From positions 1 through 27,137 of the forward strand of contig PWNO01000312.1 in NCBI GenBank assembly GCA_003557765.1: a DNA stretch of 27,137 nt, in the 5' to 3' direction. The notes beneath the pieces are model-generated. The model did no database searches. It worked only from the letters and a program-made list of their open reading frames with translations, and was not told the DNA's origin. This document shows positions 1 through 9,078 of this stretch, one piece after another. The first letter of the stretch is position 1. Each line of letters begins with the position of its first letter. This DNA is from Bacteroidales bacterium (GTDB lineage: Bacteria > Bacteroidota > Bacteroidia > Bacteroidales > UBA7960). A program made the translations under genes and the position numbers.

Positions 1-1
1 T

Positions 2-1531
2 CAGCGCAATGCGGTTATGGAGCTTACTCCCGTGCTGAAGCACGCTGATGGTGAGCTTGAACTCGAAACTGTTGTACTTCGTGGAAGCAGAACGACAACC
101 ACCGGCACGATGATCAATCGCGACCGGACCACAAGCGTAGAGCTTTACAACACGATGGATTATGCGCCAGACATGCTGGCATCCGAGCTTTATATTCGCG
201 GTATTGTATATCGTGAAGGCAGGAGAGACAATGCCAGTGAGCTGCCCGAAAGAAAGGTGGCCGATGTGGTCATTGTAACTTCCCAGCGTGTGAAAAAGGA
301 CCACAAGGTGGCCATTGCACCGCACGAATACGAAGAAGAGGTGATCATCTCCAAGACAGCAAGCGTCTATTTCGCTTACATGCGTCATAACCTGAACTGG
401 CGTCTGGATCTCAACCGAGCAGATGCAGCACAGGAGGCGATTGAAGCGGTGGAAGAATTTATCCAGCGCGGGTGGGAGCTTAAAGGTGTGGATGTTCACG
501 CCTGGGCTTCTCCTGAAGGAGAGATTGCGTTCAACATGGAGCTTTCAGAAAACCGTGCGTCTACAGGTGAAGCCTATGTAAAAAACCTGTTTGACAGCAA
601 AGACGTTGAGTTACCAGAGCTTCACGTAGAAGCCAAAGGCGAAGACTTTGACGGCTTCATGACCAAACTTGAGGCTTCTGACCTGCCTGACAAGCAAGCG
701 ATTGCCAACGTGATCAATTCACAGCTTGCCCCTGCCGAAAGGGAAAGAAGGATCAAGGACATGACCCTGATCTATGAGGAAATCGAAAAGATTCTTGAGC
801 CCCTGCGCCGTGCTGAAATCACTGTGCACGCCTATGAGCCCAAGCTTACCCACGAAGAGATTGCAACCTATGCCATCGAAGACCCCACTCAGCTTGACGA
901 GAAGGAGTTGCTTTTTGCCGCTACCCTGACCGACGACAAAGCTACCCAGCTCACCATATATCGTACAGTCATTGCACAATTCCCTGAAAGCTACAAAGGC
1001 TTTAACAACGCTGCAGCCATTCTGCTGGAGATGGGTGACATGGAAGAAGCAGCAGGCCTCCTGGAGCAAGCCAATCAGCTGGCACCTGGAAACGGATACG
1101 TGCAAAACAACCTGGGCATAATTGCAGCCTGGGAGTATGACGATGAAAACGCCATATCCATGTTTGAGGCAGCACGGGCACAAGGCCTGGATGCCGATTA
1201 CAACCTCGGTGTCATGCATATCAGGGGTGGCGACTATGACAGTGCCCTCAGCAACTTTGCCAACTACACATGCAAATACAATGTAGCCCTTGCACAGCTT
1301 ATGGCTGGCAACGAGAGCAACGCCGTAAACACGCTGAACTGCGCCCCCGAATGTGGCCACGTGGCATACCTGAAAGCCGTAATCGCGGCAAGAAACAATG
1401 ATGCCACCGCACTATACAGCAATCTGCGCCGCGCCATTGAACTCAACTCTGCCATGTTGCAAATCGCCAGGGAAGACAGAGAGTTTATTGCCTTCTTTGG
1501 TGAAAGCGAGTTCCAGGACATCGTCTTGTAA
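2..1531 (+). CDS. OmpA-like / TPR envelope protein, 5' end outside window
   Basis: Partial gene: the frame is open from base 2, so the true start and any signal peptide lie upstream; the ATG at 17 is only the first internal Met. Around residues 165-190 (counted from that Met) is WASPEGEIAFNMELSENRA, which resembles the OmpA-C peptidoglycan-binding motif (ASPEG..N..LS..RA). From about residue 300 to the end are alanine-rich helical hairpins of TPR type (for example YKGFNNAAAILLEMGDMEEA), with the last repeats degenerate. Proteins with an OmpA-like domain followed by TPRs are common in Bacteroidales and are expected at the outer membrane/periplasm; the exact role is unknown. It ends 20 nt before a strong terminator. 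Confident of the domain type, not of function. Confidence 0.75.
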   Translation, partial: QRNAVMELTPVLKHADGELELETVVLRGSRTTTTGTMINRDRTTSVELYNTMDYAPDMLASELYIRGIVYREGRRDNASELPERKVADVVIVTSQRVKKDHKVAIAPHEYEEEVIISKTASVYFAYMRHNLNWRLDLNRADAAQEAIEAVEEFIQRGWELKGVDVHAWASPEGEIAFNMELSENRASTGEAYVKNLFDSKDVELPELHVEAKGEDFDGFMTKLEASDLPDKQAIANVINSQLAPAERERRIKDMTLIYEEIEKILEPLRRAEITVHAYEPKLTHEEIATYAIEDPTQLDEKELLFAATLTDDKATQLTIYRTVIAQFPESYKGFNNAAAILLEMGDMEEAAGLLEQANQLAPGNGYVQNNLGIIAAWEYDDENAISMFEAARAQGLDADYNLGVMHIRGGDYDSALSNFANYTCKYNVALAQLMAGNESNAVNTLNCAPECGHVAYLKAVIAARNNDATALYSNLRRAIELNSAMLQIAREDREFIAFFGESEFQDIVL

Positions 1532-1551
1532 CAACCTCACATAACCAACAT

Positions 1552-1582
1552 AAAAAAAGCGGGTCTTAAGCCCGCTTTTTTT
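1552..1582. terminator. Bidirectional intrinsic terminator
   Basis: A stem AAAAAAAGCGGG / CCCGCTTTTTT with a 7-nt loop (TCTTAAG), with A- and T-runs on the two flanks so that it can work on both strands. It lies between the convergent OmpA/TPR gene (plus, stop at 1531) and the deoxynucleoside kinase gene (minus, stop at 1604). Confidence 0.9.
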
Positions 1583-1603
1583 ATGCTCTGCCAGCCAGAT
1601 GAT

Positions 1604-2242
1604 TTACACACCCAGCCTGATATTGGTCATCCCCCTGGGATAATCCAAATTGATGGCCTCCATTACCAGCTCAAGGTGCGAAGGATATGCCACAAAGTCT
1701 ATGGCGTTAGTGTCAAGCAACAGAATGCGCAACTCCGGCTGCTGTTTCAGGTAATTGAAATAGCTGTCCTGTATCTTTTCAAGGTATTCATCGGCAATTT
1801 TTTGCTCATACGCTCTTCCGCGACTCCGGATGTTTTGCTGCAGACGGCTGGTTTTTACATAGAGGTGCACCAACAGGTCCGGCCGGGGCAAATTGGCATT
1901 CATGATGTTAAAAAGCGTCATGAATAGTTGGTACTCATCATCATTCAAAGTCTTGCGCGCAAAGATGAGCGACTTGTTCAGAAAATAATCAGAAATCGTA
2001 AAGTCGGTAAAAAGATCCTGTTGCGACAATTCCCTTTTCAGTTGCTGATAACGATCGGCAAGAAAAGACAGCTCCAGCGGAAAGGCATATTTTTCTTGGT
2101 TTTCATAGAATTTGGCCAGAAAAGGGTTCTCTTCAAACTGCTCGAGGATGAGCTTGCCGTTGTAACGCCGGGCGATCCTGTTGGCAAGTGAGGTTTTGCC
2201 TGCACCGATGTTTCCCTCTATGGCGATGTAGTTGTATCTCAT
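1604..2242 (-). CDS. Deoxynucleoside kinase (dNK family)
   Basis: Phosphorylates deoxynucleosides with ATP for dNTP salvage; substrate choice cannot be read from sequence. The protein (212 aa) begins MRYNYIAIEGNIGAGKT, with the P-loop GNIGAGKT directly after the first beta strand as in the dGK/dAK/dCK family. Further family marks are EQFEENPF (substrate-site Glu region), FTISDYFLNKSLIFA (equivalent of the usual SDY..DKSL segment) and RGRAYEQ (LID arginines). The frame extends to 2344, but the ATG at 2242 is chosen because it puts the P-loop at the normal distance from the N-terminus and removes an overlap with folK. It lies 70 nt downstream of folK on the same strand, an order I recall as frequent in Bacteroidota, so co-transcription is likely. 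Confidence 0.87.
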   Translation of the reverse strand: MRYNYIAIEGNIGAGKTSLANRIARRYNGKLILEQFEENPFLAKFYENQEKYAFPLELSFLADRYQQLKRELSQQDLFTDFTISDYFLNKSLIFARKTLNDDEYQLFMTLFNIMNANLPRPDLLVHLYVKTSRLQQNIRSRGRAYEQKIADEYLEKIQDSYFNYLKQQPELRILLLDTNAIDFVAYPSHLELVMEAINLDYPRGMTNIRLGV

Positions 2243-2312
2243 GACGTAATGGGTATGCATGGCATGAAGTGTGGCGTAAAGATACACATTCACGCGCGAA
2301 AGTTGACATCCT

Positions 2313-2822
2313 TTATTCCTGTTCTTTCCCTCTGTCTGCAACACGCTCTACCAGCAAAGGATCCTCGCAGGCTTCGAGGAGGTCGGATATGGTTTCCCCG
2401 CGACCTGGGTGCCTGAGCGCCGGGGCAATGTCGGCCAGCGGGGCAAGCACAAATCGTCTTTCATGCATCCTTGGATGGGGAATCTGTAACTCCGGGGCAT
2501 CAAGGACCAGGTCATCATACAAGAGGATGTCAATGTCAAGAGGACGGGAATCGATAACACCCGGCCGACGTTTTCGACCTGCTGCAGACTCCACCGAAAG
2601 TATGACATGCAACAGCTGATGTGGCTGCAGTTTGGTCTCCACCTCAACAGCCTGGTTGTAGAAATCATCCGCGCCGGGCATACCCCAGGGTTCGGTTCGA
2701 TACAATGGGCTTAAGCGCTTGACTTGCACCCCATTGTCCGACAGCTGTTGCAAGGCGACCCGAAACGCTGCAGGCACCACGCCCTGATTACCTCCAAGCA
2801 AAAGATAAGCATGCGGCATCAT
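2313..2822 (-). CDS. folK: 2-amino-4-hydroxy-6-hydroxymethyldihydropteridine pyrophosphokinase
   Basis: Transfers pyrophosphate from ATP to 6-hydroxymethyl-7,8-dihydropterin in folate synthesis; cytosolic. The 169-aa protein starts MMPHAYLLLGGNQG (the usual G-S-N-x-G loop appears as GGNQG), then has SPLYRTEPWG, DIDILLYDD with the metal-binding aspartates, and PHPRMHERRFVLAPLADI, the HPPK signature region in normal order and spacing. Two adjacent ATG codons (2822 and 2819) are both possible starts; an upstream in-frame extension to 2897 would run into the sppA promoter region and adds non-family sequence, so it is rejected. Folate genes recur in the window (pabB at 23121, fhs at 20341), but not in one operon. 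Confidence 0.93.
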   Translation of the reverse strand: MMPHAYLLLGGNQGVVPAAFRVALQQLSDNGVQVKRLSPLYRTEPWGMPGADDFYNQAVEVETKLQPHQLLHVILSVESAAGRKRRPGVIDSRPLDIDILLYDDLVLDAPELQIPHPRMHERRFVLAPLADIAPALRHPGRGETISDLLEACEDPLLVERVADRGKEQE

Positions 2823-2959
2823 GCAATATGTGTTAGTTGGCTGAACAAAAATCAATAAAAAAAACGGGGTGGCAAAACCATCATAAATTAATGCCAAAAA
2901 AAATTAAAAATTTTTTACCTTTATCGGATGATTCATATTCATCATTAATCCAACAAACC

Positions 2960-4726
2960 ATGAAACAATTCTTCAAATTTATGTTTGCGTCGATGTTGGG
3001 GTTTTTCCTGACATTCGTGCTTTTGCTTTTCATCATGATTGGTGTAATTGCCGCTATGGCAAGCAGAGATCCGGTAAGGGTGGCTGACCAGTCGGTACTG
3101 CACCTCACCTTCACCACTGAAATTGTCGACCGTGGTGGCGGCAGTCCCTTTGAGTCCTTCGACTTCATGTCTTTTTCTCCAAGCCGTGCCATCGGGCTAA
3201 ATGATATCCTCAGCGCCCTTGAGAAGGCAGCTGATGACGATAAGATTGAAGGGATATTCCTCGACCTGAGCATTGTGGCAGGTGGCTGGAGCACCATCGA
3301 CGAGATCCGGCAGGCCATAGATGCATTTAAAAAAGAATCGGGCAAGTTTGTGGTCAGCTATGGGGAAATGTACATGCAAAACGCCTATTACCTGGGCAGT
3401 GTGGCTGATGAACTCTATCTGCATCCTGAAGGGGCCATTGACTTCCGGGGCATCAACTCTGAGCTGGCTTTTCTGAAAAACATGCTTGACAAGCTGGGCA
3501 TTGATCCCCAGGTAATCCGTTACGGCGAATACAAGAGCGCTGGCGAGCCGCTTTTCCGTGAAGACATGAGTGAAGAGAACCGCGAACAGATCCGTTCCTA
3601 CATCAATTCCATATGGAACAACGTGATCGCAGACATTGCCACATCAAGGGGTTTGACAATCAACCATGTGGACGAAGCTGCAGATAACCTTTGGACACGC
3701 AACGCGGAGTTGGCGCTTGAACACCAGATGATTGACGGACTATTATACCGCGACGAGCTGTATGACTTACTGCGCGATCATATCGGCCTGGAGGAAGATG
3801 ACGACATAGAGTTTATCACATTGGGCCGTTACATCGATGCGCCTGACCCTGTTGACTTCATCCGTTCCGACGCCGACGAGAAGATCGCCATTGTATATGC
3901 CAGCGGTAACATCATTTCGGGCCAGGGCGGTGACCGCACCATTGGTTCAGACCGTATCGCCAAGGCATTGCGCCAGGCACGCCTGGATGAAGATGTCAAA
4001 GCCATCGTATTCCGGATCAATTCCCCTGGGGGAAGTGCTTTAGCATCGGATGTAATCCTTCGCGAAGTGGCACTGGCCGCGCAGGAGAAGCCCGTAGTGG
4101 CCTCCATGGGCGACGTGGCAGCTTCGGGCGGATATTACATTGCATGTGCTGCTGACTACATCATAGCCAGTCCTAACACGATCACAGGCTCCATCGGGGT
4201 CTTTGGCATGATGCCCAATATGCAGGAGTTCTTCAACGAAAAGATCGGAATCACCTTCGACAATGTAAAGACCAACAGGCATGCTGATTTTGGATCTATA
4301 TCGCGTCCTTTGACCACACGTGAGCGGGAGATCATTAAGGAAGGCATTGCCGATGTTTATTATACCTTTATCGGCCATGTGGCTGAGGGGCGCAACATCA
4401 CGGAGTCCAGGGCCGATGAGCTGGGTCGTGGCCGGGTGTGGAGCGGAGCTGAGGCCAAGCAGCTTGGCCTGGTAGACGGATACGGTGGTATGCGGATGGC
4501 AGTCGAAAAGGCTGCTGAGCTCGCTGAACTCGTCGACTACCAGACTGTGGAGTACCCCATCAGGAAAGACTTTATCACGCAGCTCATGGAAGGTTTTGGC
4601 GGCATCAGGGAACGCAGGATTGAAGAAGCCCTTGGCAGCAACTATCGTTACTACAGGCAGTTGCAGGACGTACAGGAAATGACTGGCATCCTCACCCGCC
4701 TGCCCTATGACATCCACCTGGAATAG
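2960..4726 (+). CDS. sppA: Signal peptide peptidase SppA, 67K type
   Basis: Membrane-anchored serine/lysine protease of family S49 that degrades cleaved signal peptides. The 588-aa protein starts [17 protein letters not shown], giving one N-terminal transmembrane helix (about residues 8-33), followed by tandem S49 domains as in E. coli SppA (618 aa). The catalytic lysine is K192 in GEYKSAGEP in the first domain, and the nucleophile is S389 in DVAASGGYY in the second, so both dyad residues are present. The frame is open upstream to 2837, but that extension (a Lys-rich stretch before the membrane helix) would break the usual topology; the ATG at 2960 is preferred. Divergent from folK; followed by a terminator. 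Confidence 0.95.
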   Translation: MKQFFKFMFASMLGFFLTFVLLLFIMIGVIAAMASRDPVRVADQSVLHLTFTTEIVDRGGGSPFESFDFMSFSPSRAIGLNDILSALEKAADDDKIEGIFLDLSIVAGGWSTIDEIRQAIDAFKKESGKFVVSYGEMYMQNAYYLGSVADELYLHPEGAIDFRGINSELAFLKNMLDKLGIDPQVIRYGEYKSAGEPLFREDMSEENREQIRSYINSIWNNVIADIATSRGLTINHVDEAADNLWTRNAELALEHQMIDGLLYRDELYDLLRDHIGLEEDDDIEFITLGRYIDAPDPVDFIRSDADEKIAIVYASGNIISGQGGDRTIGSDRIAKALRQARLDEDVKAIVFRINSPGGSALASDVILREVALAAQEKPVVASMGDVAASGGYYIACAADYIIASPNTITGSIGVFGMMPNMQEFFNEKIGITFDNVKTNRHADFGSISRPLTTREREIIKEGIADVYYTFIGHVAEGRNITESRADELGRGRVWSGAEAKQLGLVDGYGGMRMAVEKAAELAELVDYQTVEYPIRKDFITQLMEGFGGIRERRIEEALGSNYRYYRQLQDVQEMTGILTRLPYDIHLE

Positions 4727-5028
4727 TTTTGCGTTAACCGTGGATTCCATGAAACTCCCAAGTCGCACATGGTGATTGCGAAGGATAAATGGGGTTTGAC
4801 ATACAAGGGGGTGATTGTTGGCGGCCTGGAGTTAACTGCTTAAAGCTGGCTGAGAAGGCTATTGATTTTTAGCGGTGGGCTATTGGCAGGAAGATTGCCG
4901 GAGTTTCAAAAGCAACGGCATCAGATACCTGATCAGGTGATCTGATGCCGTTGTTTTTTTTTTATACCGGATCGTTGTAAACTGCATGATTCATATATAG
5001 TGTGAATGATGCAGGCCGGTTGGAACAA
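4727..5028. other. Intergenic region between convergent sppA and alkaline phosphatase
   Basis: 302 nt. No supported gene. A 24-codon open stretch begins at an ATG near 4769 (MVIAKDKWGL...) but has no ribosome site or recognisable similarity. The second half holds the hairpin terminator described separately. Confidence 0.6.
4913..4963 (+). terminator. Intrinsic terminator after sppA
   Basis: Perfect 14-bp stem (CAACGGCATCAGAT with ATCTGATGCCGTTG) around a 13-nt loop that itself contains the palindrome ACCTGATCAGGT, followed on the plus strand by a run of about ten T. The minus strand has no clear T-run, so it mainly serves sppA. Confidence 0.9.
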
Positions 5029-6483
5029 CTACCTGTTCAGCCGATGCACCTCGATTTCAGGTTTGCCCCACATCAGAAATATCGCCTGGGCAATTTCCGT
5101 ATTTTGGAGGAAGGGTCCTTTCCTGGGATCCTTTTCTTCGGCAAACATGTCGAACAATTCGATGCCTGGCCCTTTGGCATAAAATGGCACCAGCATGTTG
5201 GTATGGCTTCCGGAGTGCCAAACTACTTCAGGAAGTTCACCCTGGCCGCGATTAACGACCGGGTCAACGACCACTTCCGGGTGGTTGGGGCCGGTGAGGT
5301 AGCCGGTTTCATGGTCACTGGTGACAATGATGAGGGTTTCATCCCACGAGCTGTTTGCTTCGACCCATTGCACGGCTGCCATCACGGAGTTGTTGAAGTC
5401 GACCTGCTCTTCAATCAGCCTGGTCAGGTCATTATTATGTCCTGCCCAATCGATGGCTCCCCCTTCTATCATCACAAAAAACCCTTCCGGGTTTTGGTCA
5501 AGTACATTGAGTGAGGCCCTGGTGATCTCTTCCAGGGTCGGCACATTCTCATTTAGCGCCTGTTCGAAGGGCATTTCTGCTTCTTCTCCACGCGTGCGCC
5601 CCTGGTGAAGTGTCGTATGCACTTTCGGGATACCCAGCACGCGCCGGGGTGCAGGTCCGTCGGCCAGGGCAATGAAATCTTCCCGGCTTTCTATGAAAGT
5701 CCACGGATCCCGCTGACCATCGCCGGTAGCATCCTGCACATATAAGATCTCATCACCATCGACAAACTCCGTCCGGCCATCATTGGCTTTGATCTGCTCC
5801 CAGAGCTCCCAGCTGCCAATATATCGCGGCGACATCTCTTCTTCCTGGCCGTCGTTGTTGTATTCGGGATGGCCCGGTGCCATGATCACATCGGCTTGGG
5901 TATGAAACAGCATGTATTTGCCGATCTCCTCCAGGTTACCACGGTTGTGGTTATGGGCGATGAAAGCGGCTGGTGTGGCATGGCTGAGTGGCACGCTGGA
6001 CACGATGCCGACAGACTTGCCAATGGCTTTGGCCGCCTGGGCTACATGGGTTAAGGTGTCGCCATACAGTCCAATGCCGATGGAAGCACGAAAGGTCTTG
6101 TGTCCGGTAGAGAGTGCAGTACCTGCCGCACCGCTGTCGGTATAATCACGACGCAGATACTCCGCATCTTCCCACGCCGTTCGCGGGGCATATCCATTCA
6201 TGTAAATCGTATTCCCTTCACGGTCAATCCTGGCCGCCATATAGGTGGCCTGCGCTACTTGGAACCAGTCATCCTGCTCATACACCTGGGCACCGGATTC
6301 ACCATGTTCAAAATAATTGGCCGCCAACACGTGGTTGTACCCCATGCCGTCACCAACAAAATAAATGATGTTGGTCGGGTTCGGGATCTGGGGAGCTTCC
6401 TGCTCCGGGGCCGGTCCGCAGCTTACGAGGCCAGCCAGCATTAGCAGGAAAATCATATGGAATAAATAAAAGCGCTTAGTCAT
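5029..6483 (-). CDS. Alkaline phosphatase, lipoprotein
   Basis: Zinc-dependent phosphomonoesterase of the E. coli PhoA superfamily, acting outside the cytoplasm. The 484-aa protein starts MTKRFYLFHMIFLLMLAGLVSC; C22 in LVSC is a lipobox cysteine, so it is probably anchored to a membrane by lipid. FVGDGMG (42-48) carries the first metal-binding Asp, DSGAAGTALSTG (from 116) holds the nucleophile S117, and further on are IEGGAIDWAGHNND, SDHETGY and a late SHTNMLVPFYAKG with metal-binding His/Asp. All expected active-site blocks are present. Start 6483 is preferred to 6534, since the longer form would bury the signal peptide. Single gene; two TAnnTTTG boxes lie just upstream. Use for phosphate acquisition is inference. 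Confidence 0.93.
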   Translation of the reverse strand: MTKRFYLFHMIFLLMLAGLVSCGPAPEQEAPQIPNPTNIIYFVGDGMGYNHVLAANYFEHGESGAQVYEQDDWFQVAQATYMAARIDREGNTIYMNGYAPRTAWEDAEYLRRDYTDSGAAGTALSTGHKTFRASIGIGLYGDTLTHVAQAAKAIGKSVGIVSSVPLSHATPAAFIAHNHNRGNLEEIGKYMLFHTQADVIMAPGHPEYNNDGQEEEMSPRYIGSWELWEQIKANDGRTEFVDGDEILYVQDATGDGQRDPWTFIESREDFIALADGPAPRRVLGIPKVHTTLHQGRTRGEEAEMPFEQALNENVPTLEEITRASLNVLDQNPEGFFVMIEGGAIDWAGHNNDLTRLIEEQVDFNNSVMAAVQWVEANSSWDETLIIVTSDHETGYLTGPNHPEVVVDPVVNRGQGELPEVVWHSGSHTNMLVPFYAKGPGIELFDMFAEEKDPRKGPFLQNTEIAQAIFLMWGKPEIEVHRLNR

Positions 6484-6976
6484 TTTTATCAGTTTTAGAT
6501 TAATAATAAGATACAAAAATACAAAATTATACACATTCAGGCAGAAACAACAGGCTGCAGCAATACAGCATGCAACTGTTATGATTACAAGTTACAAATA
6601 GCCAACCCCATAAAATCTATGCATAAATAGCCAAGAATGATAGCTAATCCTGCATACTGACAAATAATAGATACGTGTTCCACATATCCTGTAGCGGAAT
6701 CAACACATCTCCCTGTAATTGCGGAGGCTTTTTGTGAGTGAATTGGGAAATGCTTTTCCTGACAGGCTTAGGCCGGCTATCAAGGGGGCCCTGAAGTTGA
6801 TCGAAGGAATAATTTACGTACAACATAAAAAATAGATTGTTTATTATATCACAAACTTAGCCTCCATTTGTTAATACAAGGTAAAACGCAGATGAAATAA
6901 TTCTGAACCTTTCTGCCTGACCTGGGCTACCCCGGTTAAACAGCATTTGCCTCAGGAAAAATGTTACCAAATATGC
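6484..6976. other. Intergenic region, alkaline phosphatase to sigma-54 activator
   Basis: 493 nt, AT-rich. Apart from the candidate promoter boxes beside the phosphatase I see no gene, tRNA or strong hairpin. A 60-codon open frame on the minus strand (6644-6826) has neither a ribosome site nor a recognisable sequence. No clear terminator follows the activator gene (stop at 6977). Confidence 0.55.
6514..6529 (-). promoter_or_regulatory. Candidate -7 boxes of alkaline phosphatase promoter
   Basis: On the minus strand TAATTTTG (6529-6522) and TATTTTTG (6521-6514) both match the Bacteroidota -7 consensus TAnnTTTG and lie 31-46 nt before the start codon. No matching TTTG -33 box is clear at the right spacing, so this is tentative. 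Confidence 0.35.
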
Positions 6977-8908
6977 TCAATTCACCTCGATCCGATACTT
7001 TCTCATTTTGGAATAGAGGGTAGTACGGCTGATGCCGAGCTGGCGGCTGACACGGGTCACGTTGCCGTCATGATGCCGCATGGATTCCCTGATTGCACGC
7101 TTTTCAAGATCTTCCAACGAGACTTGGGCAGTTTTCGCAAAGGCATCCGGTTCATCCTTTGGCTTTTCCTTTTGGGCTCCCTGGTAATTGCGAAATCCTG
7201 TGGTGTGCTCTGTTTCAAGAATGTTAAAGCTGCTCGCCCCATTAAAGTTCACCAGGTTTTCCACAAAGTTTTCCAGCTCGCGTACATTCCCCGGCCAATG
7301 GTAGCGCATGATCTGATCCTTGAGTTCATCGCTGATTTCCGGCACCGGTTTGTTCAGCTTGCGGGCCTTGACTTCCATGAAGTGGTTGAACAGGGCCTGG
7401 ACATCCTGCCTTCGTTCCCTCAGCGGGGGAATAAACAAGGGGATCACGCTAAGCCGGTAGAACAGGTCCTCTCTGAAGGTACCTTTACGCAACTCTTCCA
7501 CAAGGTTCTTTTTCGTAGCGGCGATCACGCGCACATCTACCGGAATGTTTTTGTTACCACCAATTCGGGTGACATATCCTTCCTGGAGCACACGCAAAAG
7601 GTTTACCTGCATATCGAGTGGCATCTCACCAATCTCATCCAAAAAGATTGTACCGCCATTGGCAAGCTCGAATTTCCCCGCATGGCCGCCTTTCTTGGAT
7701 CCGGTAAATGCGCCTTCCTCGTGTCCAAAAAGTTCACTTTCGATGAGGTTTTTGGGCAGGGCGCCACAGTTGACAGCAATAAAGACCTCATTGCGGCGTG
7801 TGCTTGCATTGTGTATCGACTGTGCAAGCAATTCCTTGCCGGTACCGCTTTCACCCATCAGCAAGACCGTGCTCGGAGCCCCGGAAATGGTTTTGGCGTG
7901 CGCTATGATCTGGCTGATCTCCGGACTCCGGCCTACAATATCGTCAAAGGTATAATGGGCACGCATGCCCGTATATTTGTTCACCAGGTTTAAAATTTTC
8001 TGGATGCCCTTGATAACAAGGACCATTCCAATGATCTCCTGCTGATCATCATAAATGGGATATGCGCTGAGGTCAAAACGTTCGCGCTTGCCAGGAATAC
8101 TGATTTCGGCATCCAGGAAGCTCTCTCCCCTTCGAAACCTGTCATATATTTCTCTCCAGATGGGGACAAGGGTGTTAATGGAGCTGTTGATTACCTTTTC
8201 CTTGTCCAGGTTGAGCAGCGAGCAGGCCCAGGGATTGATGGTCTTAACGGTTCCTTCCATGTCGATGGTAATGATCCCTGAGGAAACTGAGCTCAGCACA
8301 GACTGCAGGTAATGAAAAGTCTCATTGAGTTTTCCCTGGGCTTTTTCAGCCCGGAGCTGGTTTTCGATTGCCCTGACCGCGGCCACGACAAGGCCAAGGG
8401 TGTGCGGGTGGAGCAATTCACTGGCTCCTGTCAGGTTGAGAGACCCTATGATATGGCCTGAGGTATCGCGGATGGGGGCAGCGCTGCATGTCCAGCGGTG
8501 GTATGCTGTGATGTAGTGTTCATCAGCCGTAACCTGAAGTGGTTTTCCCTCATACAGTGATGTTCCCATGGCATTCGTGCCGATGCTTTCCTCTGACATG
8601 CTCGCACCAATCACCATGTTGAGCTCTTCCGACATGGCAATGGTATCCGGGTCCCCCTTGGCCCGCAAGATATAACCATCGTTATCGGTCAGCAGAATAA
8701 AAAATCCTGAGTTGGCCACGGCCTCATAGAGGATGTCCATGAATGGGGCTGCAATGTCAAGCAGCGCCTGATTTTCGAGGAGTTTTTCCTTGAGGGCCTT
8801 CCCTGCAAGTGTCATCGAAGGAAAAACCCTTTCGGCTTCCACACCCATGGCCTGGCAACGGCCATGCGACTGGGAAATGATCTGTTTTTGTTGTGCGTTG
8901 CTGTTCAT
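6977..8908 (-). CDS. AcoR/DhaR-like sigma-54-dependent transcriptional activator
   Basis: Enhancer-binding protein that remodels sigma-54 RNA polymerase by ATP hydrolysis. 643 aa. Residues about 40-185 look like the GAF sensor of the AcoR type (EESIGTNAMGTSL, AYHRWTCSAAPI), 195-305 a PAS domain (GIITIDMEGTVKTINPWAC), then an AAA+ domain with Walker A GESGTGKE (352-359), the sigma-54-contacting GAFTGS loop (399-404) and Walker B GGTIFLDEIGE (418-428), and a Fis-type HTH at about 600-640 (GNVTRVSRQLGISRTTLYSKM). All motifs are intact. AcoR relatives sense small metabolites; the ligand here is unknown. It is the last gene after the tungstate/molybdate transporter genes and close to aor, so control of the island is a reasonable inference. 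No Shine-Dalgarno: an 8-bp repeat array ends 5 nt before the ATG. Confidence 0.93.
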   Translation of the reverse strand: MNSNAQQKQIISQSHGRCQAMGVEAERVFPSMTLAGKALKEKLLENQALLDIAAPFMDILYEAVANSGFFILLTDNDGYILRAKGDPDTIAMSEELNMVIGASMSEESIGTNAMGTSLYEGKPLQVTADEHYITAYHRWTCSAAPIRDTSGHIIGSLNLTGASELLHPHTLGLVVAAVRAIENQLRAEKAQGKLNETFHYLQSVLSSVSSGIITIDMEGTVKTINPWACSLLNLDKEKVINSSINTLVPIWREIYDRFRRGESFLDAEISIPGKRERFDLSAYPIYDDQQEIIGMVLVIKGIQKILNLVNKYTGMRAHYTFDDIVGRSPEISQIIAHAKTISGAPSTVLLMGESGTGKELLAQSIHNASTRRNEVFIAVNCGALPKNLIESELFGHEEGAFTGSKKGGHAGKFELANGGTIFLDEIGEMPLDMQVNLLRVLQEGYVTRIGGNKNIPVDVRVIAATKKNLVEELRKGTFREDLFYRLSVIPLFIPPLRERRQDVQALFNHFMEVKARKLNKPVPEISDELKDQIMRYHWPGNVRELENFVENLVNFNGASSFNILETEHTTGFRNYQGAQKEKPKDEPDAFAKTAQVSLEDLEKRAIRESMRHHDGNVTRVSRQLGISRTTLYSKMRKYRIEVN

Positions 8909-8913
8909 GTCTT

Positions 8914-8953
8914 AAAAAGTCTAAATGTCAAAAGGTCGAAAAGTCAAAAGGTC
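8914..8953 (-). repeat. 8-bp array (5 units) before sigma-54 activator
   Basis: Read on the minus strand: GACCTTTT, GACTTTTC, GACCTTTT, GACATTTA, GACTTTTT, exactly in register, ending 5 nt before the start codon at 8908. Confidence 0.9.
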
Positions 8954-9006
8954 ATGGGACATGGAGTTGCTTGGTTATGGGGCTGACAGTTTTTCATCCT
9001 TACTAA

Positions 9007-9059
9007 ATTTTTCATTTTTCATTTTTCTTCCTGCTTACTGCTTGCTACTTACTTGCTAA
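9007..9059 (-). repeat. 7-bp arrays downstream of the transporter ATPase
   Basis: Two short arrays with a period of 7: ATTTTTC repeated three times near 9007-9027, and CTTACTG, CTTGCTA, CTTACTT (9034-9054, plus-strand reading) followed by a degenerate unit. The second is the same type as the array after the permease gene. They fill the spacer between the ATPase and activator genes. Confidence 0.7.
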
Positions 9060-9078
9060 CCAAGTCTTCCCCACTCCC

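Noticed and set aside
719..1521. Long minus-strand open frames inside the OmpA/TPR gene
   Set aside because: Antisense shadows of a coding frame with clear protein motifs; they lack recognisable domains.
4769..4846. 24-codon frame after sppA (MVIAKDKWGL...)
   Set aside because: Too short, no ribosome site, lies before the sppA terminator.
6644..6826. 60-codon open frame on the minus strand in the gap before the activator gene
   Set aside because: No ribosome site, no recognisable similarity, and composition like the surrounding intergenic DNA.
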